A stretch of 64,000 nucleotides of DNA, taken from the NCBI GenBank assembly GCA_014360985.1, contig JACIWK010000008.1:28704-92703 (forward strand), in the 5' to 3' direction. The position numbers and the translations under genes are program-made. This document shows, piece by piece, positions 56,589 through 64,000 of this stretch. Under the pieces are notes generated by a model. The model was not told the DNA's origin. It was given only the letters and a program-made list of their open reading frames with translations, and ran no database searches. Origin of the DNA: Candidatus Bipolaricaulota bacterium (GTDB taxonomy: Bacteria; Bipolaricaulota; Bipolaricaulia; Bipolaricaulales; Bipolaricaulaceae). The first letter of the stretch is position 1. Every line of letters begins with the position of its first letter.

Positions 56589-57047
56589 TCAGCGGAGGAG
56601 GCGCTTCCCGAGGGTCACCGTACGGTCCAGGACCACGTGCAGGAGTTGAGGCAGGTAAAGCCCTCCCAGGACGGGGAGGGTCACTCCCCAACGCGGGACG
56701 GAGGGGAACGGGGCACCCACCACGAAGTGGAAGATCACCCACACCAGGCCCCCCAAGCAGGCGAGGTAAAGGAGGCGGGTCAGGGGGCCGAGGAAGGGAG
56801 AGTGGGAGACCCCCCGGTGGCGGAACAGGGCCGCATAGGGGCGCCACAGGACCCGCGCTCCCCGCCAGTGGCGGGCGGCGTCGCTCGCCGGAAGGTCCAG
56901 ATCCGGAGATAAAAACAGGCTGCCCGCGACGTAGCCCCCCGCGAACAGCAGGAGGGAGGCTCGACCCGCGCCGAGCCCTGCCCCGAGGGCGATCCATCCC
57001 GGAAGCGTCCCCAACTCCACCGCGAGGTGCACCTTCCCTCGGGGCAT
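56589..57047 (-). CDS. DUF2227-like metal-binding membrane protein
   Basis: A 152-residue protein with conserved metal-type residues HLAVELGTLPGW, LFLSPDLDLPASDAARHWRG, FRHRGVSHSPFLGP and two to three hydrophobic segments. This matches the DUF2227/YdjM-like family (membrane-associated, predicted hydrolase or metal-binding). Its start region is divergent from groES; the ATG at 57047 has no strong ribosome site. The function is unknown. Confidence 0.75.
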   Translation of the reverse strand: MPRGKVHLAVELGTLPGWIALGAGLGAGRASLLLFAGGYVAGSLFLSPDLDLPASDAARHWRGARVLWRPYAALFRHRGVSHSPFLGPLTRLLYLACLGGLVWVIFHFVVGAPFPSVPRWGVTLPVLGGLYLPQLLHVVLDRTVTLGKRLLR

Positions 57048-57084
57048 GCCGCACTGTACCCCCGTTCTCCCCCGGCCAACAACC

Positions 57085-57112
57085 TTGACTCGACAGAGGG
57101 GGCCGGTACAAT
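57085..57112 (+). promoter_or_regulatory. Sigma-70 promoter of groES-groEL
   Basis: TTGACT (57085-57090) and TACAAT (57107-57112) are 16 bases apart. The expected transcription start near 57119-57122 falls at the CIRCE element. Confidence 0.75.
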
Positions 57113-57121
57113 CCCCCCTGG

Positions 57122-57148
57122 TTAGCAGCCATAACCCCGGAGTGCTAA
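57122..57148 (+). promoter_or_regulatory. CIRCE operator for HrcA
   Basis: ttagcagcc (57122-57130), nine-base spacer, gagtgctaa (57140-57148). The right arm is the exact CIRCE half and the left arm matches at 7 of 9 positions to TTAGCACTC. It should bind HrcA and repress groESL without stress. hrcA is not in the window. Confidence 0.88.
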
Positions 57149-57169
57149 ACCCATACCAAGGAGGTGCCG

Positions 57170-57442
57170 ATGAAGGTGAAACCTTTGGGCAACCGGATCC
57201 TCGTCAAGAAGATCGAGGAGGAGGAGCGCCGAACGGCGGGAGGGATCGTCCTCCCGGAGTCGGTGAAGGATGAGAAGGCGGTCAAGGGCGAAGTGGTCGC
57301 CCTCGGCACGGCCGAGAAGTTCGAGATGAAAGTTGGAGATACGGTCCTGATCTCTGCGTATTCGGGGACCGAGATCCGCATCGGCGAGGAGAAGCACTTG
57401 CTCGTCAAGACCACGGACGTCCTCGCGATCGTGGAAGGGTAG
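57170..57442 (+). CDS. groES: Co-chaperonin GroES
   Basis: A 90-residue Gro[42 protein letters not shown], the mobile loop and [15 protein letters not shown]. The start ATG at 57170 follows AAGGAGGTGCCG; a GTG at 57164 is too close to that site. It caps the GroEL cage. CIRCE-controlled. Confidence 0.95.
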   Translation: MKVKPLGNRILVKKIEEEERRTAGGIVLPESVKDEKAVKGEVVALGTAEKFEMKVGDTVLISAYSGTEIRIGEEKHLLVKTTDVLAIVEG

Positions 57443-59071
<1,629 letters not shown>

Positions 59072-59089
59072 GCCACGCGAACGTGCCGA

Positions 59090-59125
59090 CGAGCCCCGGC
59101 CCCGTGGCCGGGGCTCGCTTGTTGG
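59090..59125 (+). terminator. Rho-independent terminator of groESL
   Basis: A perfect 12-bp stem (cgagccccggcc / ggccggggctcg, 59090-59117) with a 4-base loop and following cttgttgg. Confidence 0.9.
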
Positions 59126-59172
59126 CTCCTTGCGTCGATCCCCCCTCCCCCCGATAATGCGCGCCTGAAACC

Positions 59173-61443
59173 ATGCCCAAGCGCGTCGTGATCGTCGAGT
59201 CGCCGACGAAGGCCCGCACCCTCGCTTCCTACCTCGGCAAGGAGTTCATCGTCCTCTCCTCGAAGGGACACGTCCGGGATCTCCCCGAGAAGGAGCTTGG
59301 CGTGGAGCTCGATGACGAGTTCACCCCGAAGTGGGAGGTACGGGACCCGAAGCTCGTCGCCGAGCTGCGGAAGAAGGCCGCGGACGCGTCCCGGGTCTAC
59401 CTCGCCACCGACCCCGACCGCGAGGGCGAGGCGATCGCCTACGACCTGATGGAGCTCCTCGGCGACGGCGATCGCTACGCGCGCGTGCTCCTCCACGAGA
59501 TCACCCCCCAGGCGGTGCGGGAGGCGCTCCGCCATCCGGGCCGGATCGACCTCGCCAAGGTCGAGGCCCAGCGCGCGCGGCGGATCCTGGACCGGCTCGT
59601 GGGGTACCAGATCAGCCCGCTCCTGTCGCGGGTCCTTGCCGGGCGGCGATTCGAGGGCCTGTCCGCGGGTCGGGTGCAGTCCGTGGCCCTGCGGTTCATC
59701 TGCGATCGGGAGCTGGAGATCCAGCGCTTCGTCCCCGAGCCGTACTGGGAGGTAGGAGCGTCGTTCCCGACCGAGCCCCCGTTCACGGCGCGGCTCGACG
59801 GCCGACTCACCGCTCGGGAAGACGTGGAGGCCCTCGTCCGCGACCTCGCCCGAGCGCGGTTCACGGTGGAGGGGGTCGAGGAAGAGGAGGTCCTCCGCCG
59901 CCCTTCACCTCCGTTCATCACCTCCACCCTCCAGCAGGCGGCGTCGAGCGAGCTTGGGTTCTCCCCCAAGCGCACGATGCAGATCGCGCAGGGCCTGTAC
60001 GAGGGGGTGGCGATCGACGGGGAGCTGGTCGGCCTCATCACCTACATGCGCACGGACTCGGTGCGCGTGGCCGACTCGGCGATCGCCGCGACGCGGGCGT
60101 TCGTGAGGAAGGCGTTGGGGGCGAAGGCCCTCTCCCCCAAGCCCCGGCACTTCCGGAACAAGCGCCGCGCCCAGGACGCCCACGAGGCGATTCGCCCGAC
60201 CGAGGTCGCGCGGACGCCGGAGGCGGTGGCGCCTCACCTCACCCCCGAGCAGAGGAAGCTCTACGACCTCATCTGGCGGCGGTTCATCGCGACCCAGATG
60301 GCGGATGGGGTCTGGGTCCGGCGGAAGGTGACCATCCGCGCCGGCGAGTGGCTGTTCCGCGCCTCCTCGTCGCGGATGGTGTCCCCAGGGTTCACCGCGG
60401 TCCTCCCCGTGGCCCAGCTCGACGACGAGGGGGCCCCGCTGCCGGCCGGCCTCACGCCGGGGGCCGAGCTCCCCCGGCCGGAGATCGGGGTTGAGGAACA
60501 CCAGACCGAGCCCCCGAAGCGGTACACGGAGGCGGGGATCGTCCGCAAGCTGGAGCAAGAGGGGATCGGCCGCCCGTCCACCTACGCCCAGATCGTGTCC
60601 GTGATCCAGGACCGCGGGTACGTGGTGCGGGAGGGGGGGTCGCTCCGGCCGACCCTCCTCGGGCACCTCGTGACCGACCTCCTGCGCCTGTACTTCCCGG
60701 AGACCGTGGAGGAGGCGTTCACCGCCAAGATGGAGGAGGACCTCGATCGGATCCAGGAAGGGGACCTCGGCCGGGGTGAGCTTCTGCGCTCGTTCTACCG
60801 GTGGTTTGGCCCCAAGCTCCACGCGGTGGAGAAGGCGCTCTCCGGGGGCGGAAAGCCATTCCAGGCGCTGAGCGATGTCGCCTGCCCGGCCTGCGGGGCG
60901 CCGATGGAGGTCCGGGTGTGGCGGGGGAGCCTGTACCTCGGGTGCTCGCGGTACCCGGAGTGCCGCACCACGAAGAACGTGCCGCCCAACGTGAGCTTCC
61001 GCTACCGGTCGGATCGGGTGGAGTTGGGCGACGCCTTGGCCGCGGTCGAGTCGGCGCCCACCGGCCCGTGCGCGAAGTGCGGGACCCCCATGATCCTCCG
61101 CCACGGCCGGTTCGGTCGCTACCTCTCTTGCCCGAGCTGCAAGGCGACCACCCCCGTCCCCAGCGGGGTGTCCTGCCCCCAGTGCCGGGAGGGCGACCTC
61201 GTGGAGCGGTTCGGCAAGCGCTACGGCACGTTCTACGCTTGCTCCCGGTACCCGGACTGCAAGTTCCGCGTCCCGGGGAAGCCGCTCGAGCCGTGCCCGG
61301 CGTGCGGGGAAGGTGTCCTGTACGACGATCCCCGCCGCGGCCCGCGCTGCTCAAATCCCGATTGCCCGACGCAGGCAGCAGAGAGCCCCGCTCCGGTCGC
61401 TTCGCGACCGAAACGGGGCCCGGCGAAGAAGCGGAAGAGCTAG
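59173..61443 (+). CDS. topA: DNA topoisomerase I
   Basis: A 756-residue type IA topoisomerase that relaxes negative supercoils: Toprim start VVIVESPTKARTLASYLGKE with catalytic Glu, ATDPDREGEAIAYDL, the active Tyr (about 291) in GLITYMRTDSVRV, and EGIGRPSTYAQIVSVIQDRG. The C-terminus has four zinc-finger modules (CPACGAPMEV, CAKCGTPMIL, CPQCREGDLV, CPACGEGVLY). The ATG at 59173 fits the family start. A strong inverted repeat in its last codons probably serves as rpoD terminator. Confidence 0.96.
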   Translation: MPKRVVIVESPTKARTLASYLGKEFIVLSSKGHVRDLPEKELGVELDDEFTPKWEVRDPKLVAELRKKAADASRVYLATDPDREGEAIAYDLMELLGDGDRYARVLLHEITPQAVREALRHPGRIDLAKVEAQRARRILDRLVGYQISPLLSRVLAGRRFEGLSAGRVQSVALRFICDRELEIQRFVPEPYWEVGASFPTEPPFTARLDGRLTAREDVEALVRDLARARFTVEGVEEEEVLRRPSPPFITSTLQQAASSELGFSPKRTMQIAQGLYEGVAIDGELVGLITYMRTDSVRVADSAIAATRAFVRKALGAKALSPKPRHFRNKRRAQDAHEAIRPTEVARTPEAVAPHLTPEQRKLYDLIWRRFIATQMADGVWVRRKVTIRAGEWLFRASSSRMVSPGFTAVLPVAQLDDEGAPLPAGLTPGAELPRPEIGVEEHQTEPPKRYTEAGIVRKLEQEGIGRPSTYAQIVSVIQDRGYVVREGGSLRPTLLGHLVTDLLRLYFPETVEEAFTAKMEEDLDRIQEGDLGRGELLRSFYRWFGPKLHAVEKALSGGGKPFQALSDVACPACGAPMEVRVWRGSLYLGCSRYPECRTTKNVPPNVSFRYRSDRVELGDALAAVESAPTGPCAKCGTPMILRHGRFGRYLSCPSCKATTPVPSGVSCPQCREGDLVERFGKRYGTFYACSRYPDCKFRVPGKPLEPCPACGEGVLYDDPRRGPRCSNPDCPTQAAESPAPVASRPKRGPAKKRKS
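61385..61419 (-). terminator. Putative rpoD terminator inside the topA 3-prime coding end
   Basis: Interrupted stem gccccg...cggtcgc-ttc-gcgaccg...cggggc (61385-61419), 39 bases after the rpoD stop on the minus strand. The following minus-strand bases are ctctctgctg, a weak U-rich tract. Confidence 0.5.
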
Positions 61444-61457
61444 ACTCGGGTTTCGGA

Positions 61458-62402
61458 TCAACTCTCCTCGAGGATCTGCCGGAACTGCTCAAGCTTCCGC
61501 AGGACCGTCGAGTCCCGGAGCTTCTCCAGTCCCTCCTTCTGGATCTGGCGGACCCGCTCCCGGGAGATCCCGAAGATGTCCCCCACGTCGTCGAGGGTCT
61601 TGGGCGGGTTGCCGTCCAGGCCGTAGCGAAGCTCGATCACCCGCCGCTCGCGGGGGGTCAGGCGCTCCTTGAGGGCTTTCTGCAGCTCCTGCTGGAGGAG
61701 CTCCTTGAACGTCTCCCGGGTCGGAGAGACCGCGCCCTCGTCCTCGATGAAGTCCCCCAAGACCGCCCCTTCGTCCTCGTACCCGATCGGCGTATCGAGC
61801 GATGCCGTGTACTGGGAGGTCTTCTTCGCCTTGACGATGTTGTCGACCGTCGTCTCCAACCCTTCGGCGAGCTCCTCCAGGCTCGGCCCAGTGCCGTGCT
61901 CCTTCAGGTGCTCCCGCTCCGCCTGGTGGATCTTGCGGATCAGCTCGTTGATGTGCGTCGGGACGCGGATCGTGCGGGAACGGTTGGTGATCGCGCGCAG
62001 GATCGCCTGGCGGATCCACCACGTGGCATACGTCGAGAACTTGTAGCCCTTTCGCCAGTCGAACTTCTCGACCGCCTTCATGAGCCCCAGGTTCCCCTCC
62101 TGGATCAGGTCCAGGAACGGGAGACCGCACCCACGGTACTTCTTGGCGATCGACACCACCAGCCGCAGGTTGGCCTCGGCGAGCTTCTCCTTGGCCTCCT
62201 TCTCCCCGGCCTCCACCCGCTGGGCGAGGGAGACCTCTTCTTCCTTGGTGAGCAGAGGGACGCGGGAGATCTCATCGAAGTAGGTACGGATCGGATTCTC
62301 CGGGCTACGCCGCGTCTCCCGGTCCGCGTCCCACCACGCGACCTCCTCCTCGGCCGTGTCCTGGTCCTCGTTCACTTCACTACCGAACCTCACGACTTCC
62401 AT
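61458..62402 (-). CDS. rpoD: Primary RNA polymerase sigma factor (RpoD/SigA)
   Basis: A 314-residue sigma-70 factor with regions 1.2 ([20 protein letters not shown]), 2 ([20 protein letters not shown], then [17 protein letters not shown]), 3 and 4 ([37 protein letters not shown]). Region 1.1 is absent or reduced, so it is of the compact SigA type. The ATG at 62402 was chosen because AAGGAG is 9 bases away; a GTG 6 bases upstream is too near. It converges on topA. Confidence 0.95.
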   Translation of the reverse strand: MEVVRFGSEVNEDQDTAEEEVAWWDADRETRRSPENPIRTYFDEISRVPLLTKEEEVSLAQRVEAGEKEAKEKLAEANLRLVVSIAKKYRGCGLPFLDLIQEGNLGLMKAVEKFDWRKGYKFSTYATWWIRQAILRAITNRSRTIRVPTHINELIRKIHQAEREHLKEHGTGPSLEELAEGLETTVDNIVKAKKTSQYTASLDTPIGYEDEGAVLGDFIEDEGAVSPTRETFKELLQQELQKALKERLTPRERRVIELRYGLDGNPPKTLDDVGDIFGISRERVRQIQKEGLEKLRDSTVLRKLEQFRQILEES

Positions 62403-62730
62403 TGCCACTCACTCCTTGGGCCTCCATTGTGCATACGCTTGTCTCTGAAAAGAGAAGGGTCCCAGCGATGTCCTCACATCCCGACATGTACTATAGCACG
62501 AACGGGCCGCGTTGTGAAGGGGGGAGGAATAACCTTCCCATAAGGGTTCTGTGCCTTCTTGGCCATCGGAAGCGGGGAAGCGCGCCTCGAGGGGGTCCCT
62601 CGCGTTCGGTGCCGCCGGGGGTGGGAGGTCTCTGCCCAACCCAGGCCATGCTTTCCCGAGCGAGCTCTGGTGCCCCGCGATGGGGGGCGGCCCAGGGCAT
62701 AATCAGCGGACCCAAGGACGGTGAACCACG
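62403..62730. other. Intergenic region with divergent promoters
   Basis: This 328-base gap holds the rpoD promoter (62490-62518, minus strand) and must hold the promoter of the nfn genes. A candidate -10 (cataat, 62698-62703) lacks a clear -35. No gene is seen. Confidence 0.6.
62490..62518 (-). promoter_or_regulatory. Promoter of rpoD
   Basis: On the minus strand TTCACA (62518-62513) and TATAGT (62495-62490) are separated by 17 bases, about 90 bases upstream of the rpoD ATG. Confidence 0.65.
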
Positions 62731-63570
62731 GTGAACACGATCGTCGACAAGAGGGCCCTTGGTCAGGGCATCGTAGAGCTCCTGGTGGATGCCCCGCGCA
62801 TCGCCACCAAGGCCCGACCTGGCCAGTTCGTGGTGGTGCGCCTCCACGAGCGGGGGGAGCGGATCCCCCTCACCCTCGCCGACTGGGACCCCACGCGGGG
62901 GACGATCACGCTGGTGGTCCAGATGGTGGGGAAGAGCACCCGCGAGCTCGGGGAGAGGTTCGATGTCGGGGATGTGATCCGCGACGTGGTCGGCCCGCTC
63001 GGATCCCCCTCGGAGATCCATCGCTATGGAACAGTGGTCTGCGTGGGCGGCGGCGTGGGGATCGCCCCCATCTACCCCATCGCCCGGGCCCTTCACGAGG
63101 AAAGGAACGAAGTGATTGGCATCGTCGGGGCGCGCACGAACGGCCTTCTGTTCTGGCTGGATCGGATGGGGGGCGTCTGCCACGAACTCCACGTTGCCAC
63201 CGACGACGGGAGCCAGGGGGTGAAGGGGGTGGTAACGATCCCCCTCCGGGAGGTGCTCTCCGGGCGGAAGGTCGCGCACGTGTGGGCGATCGGCCCGGCG
63301 ATCATGATGAAGTTCTGCACCAAGACCTGTCAGGAGTTTGCGGTCCCGATCACCGTGTCCCTCAACTCGATCATGGTCGATGGGACGGGGATGTGTGGGG
63401 GATGCCGCGTAGAGGTCTCGGGGAAAGCCCGGTTCGCTTGCGTGGACGGGCCGGAGTTCCCCGGCGATCTCGTGAACTGGGACCTCCTCCTTGACCGGTT
63501 GGGGACGTTCCGAGATGAGGAGCGGTGCGCTCTCGAGCGCTACCTGTCCGCAGAGGCGGGGACACGGTGA
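62731..63570 (+). CDS. nfnA: NfnA/PyrK-type FAD and [2Fe-2S] reductase subunit
   Basis: A 279-residue oxidoreductase with a flavin domain (KARPGQFVVVRLHERGERIP followed by LTLAD), NAD(H)-binding VVCVGGGVGIAPIYPIARAL, and a C-terminal [2Fe-2S] centre with cysteines in GTGMCGGCRVE and RFACVDGPEF. With the GltD-like subunit encoded next it matches NfnAB, which links NADH, NADPH and ferredoxin by electron bifurcation; SudBA-type enzymes are alternatives. The GTG start is at 62731. Confidence 0.88.
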   Translation: MNTIVDKRALGQGIVELLVDAPRIATKARPGQFVVVRLHERGERIPLTLADWDPTRGTITLVVQMVGKSTRELGERFDVGDVIRDVVGPLGSPSEIHRYGTVVCVGGGVGIAPIYPIARALHEERNEVIGIVGARTNGLLFWLDRMGGVCHELHVATDDGSQGVKGVVTIPLREVLSGRKVAHVWAIGPAIMMKFCTKTCQEFAVPITVSLNSIMVDGTGMCGGCRVEVSGKARFACVDGPEFPGDLVNWDLLLDRLGTFRDEERCALERYLSAEAGTR

Positions 63571-64000
63571 TCCGTCCAACGCAAGTCCCGATGCGCGGAC
63601 AGCCGCCTGCCGAGCGCGCCCGGAACTTCGACGAGGTTCCGTACGGCTACACCGCGGCTGAGGCGGTGGAGGAGGCCGCGCGTTGCCTCCAATGCAAGAG
63701 GGCGCCCTGCATCGCCGGCTGTCCGGTGGAGATCAACATCCCGAAGTTCATCCGCGAGCTTCGGGACGGTGACTTCCGCGCTGCAATCGCCACGATCAAG
63801 GAGACGAACAACCTCCCTGCGGTGTGCGGCCGGGTGTGCCCCCAGGAGACCCAGTGTCAGGCCCCGTGCACGCTCGGCAAGAAGCACGAACCAGTGGCGA
63901 TCGGGCGTCTGGAGCGGTTCGCGGCGGACTGGGAGTTCGAGCACGGTGTACAGGTTCCACCGGTGGGTCCCCCAACGGGGTTCCGGGTGGCGGTGATCGG
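63567..64000 (+). CDS. nfnB: NfnB / glutamate synthase small-subunit-like oxidoreductase, N-terminal part
   Basis: A partial gene running off the right edge. The GTG at 63567 overlaps the nfnA stop by 4 bases. The N-terminal 4Fe-4S domain is visible: AARCLQCKRAPCIAGCPVEI and VCGRVCPQETQCQAPCTLGK, then the beginning of the first FAD-binding strand (FRVAVIG) at the window edge. It carries the clusters and FAD of NfnB or GltD-like proteins. The pairing with the NfnA-like gene favours Nfn over glutamate synthase. Confidence 0.88.
   Translation, partial: MIRPTQVPMRGQPPAERARNFDEVPYGYTAAEAVEEAARCLQCKRAPCIAGCPVEINIPKFIRELRDGDFRAAIATIKETNNLPAVCGRVCPQETQCQAPCTLGKKHEPVAIGRLERFAADWEFEHGVQVPPVGPPTGFRVAVI

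Overview
This is a GC-rich bacterial chromosome segment with short intergenic gaps and many 1-20 base overlaps between consecutive genes. The likeliest source is a deep-branching thermophilic or anaerobic lineage such as Bipolaricaulota (former OP1/Acetothermia). The hints are a membrane pyrophosphatase with the potassium-dependent motif, a reduced sufCBSU operon, a Thermus-like EF-P with Arg at the loop tip, an Nfn-type oxidoreductase, many secreted proteins without homologues I recognise, and dockerin/cohesin-type proteins. No rRNA gene is present, so this placement is an inference.

Layout. 1-9.3 kb: an apparently internally deleted methyltransferase, ACT and Mut7-C genes, a frameshifted acetyltransferase, a two-gene XhoI-like restriction-modification system, then a minus-strand run (tlyA, aminotransferase, metal-dependent hydrolase, ddl, PIG-L-like, exonuclease III). 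9.3-12.8 kb: a region of broken genes holding a GxxExxR relic, a broken nucleotidyltransferase/HEPN pair, an IS3-family remnant with three copies of an 18-base end sequence, and a RAYT transposase relic. A nitrilase-family gene and a small membrane-protein gene in it are intact. 12.8-16.5 kb: a zincin-HEPN fusion overlapping a macrodomain gene, a nucleoside kinase and a flavin reductase. 16.5-21.8 kb: a secreted glycine-rich protein, a hydantoinase, and two intact nucleotidyltransferase/HEPN pairs on either side of rlmN. The second pair is followed by a duplicate of the rlmN 3-prime end.

21.8-31.2 kb is a cell-surface region: a dockerin protein, a cohesin-like lipoprotein, two secreted proteins of unknown function, a large beta-helix protein and a DUF4384/PEGA protein. 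31.2-35.6 kb carries the suf iron-sulfur operon and thymidine kinase. 35.7-43.6 kb has a sugar ABC transporter without its ATPase, a secreted nuclease-phosphoesterase fusion, an alpha-amylase relic, an ABC-2 exporter and an acetyltransferase. 43.6-47.8 kb has the membrane pyrophosphatase and two paralogous secreted coiled-coil proteins.

47.9-64 kb is core housekeeping: an XRE regulator with smc-scpA-scpB, rpsI, rpmE and a DUF1385 gene; opposite them PHP phosphoesterase, nusB, an amaP-like gene, two Asp23-family genes and efp. These are followed by groES-groEL under a CIRCE operator, topA, the primary sigma factor rpoD converging on topA, and an nfnA/nfnB-like pair that runs off the right edge.

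Functionally the window joins housekeeping operons (chromosome condensation, translation, chaperones, Fe-S assembly) to two accessory zones. One is a defence and mobile-element zone around 9-21 kb. The other is a secreted/surface zone around 21-31 kb, with related export and nutrient-scavenging genes up to 41 kb.
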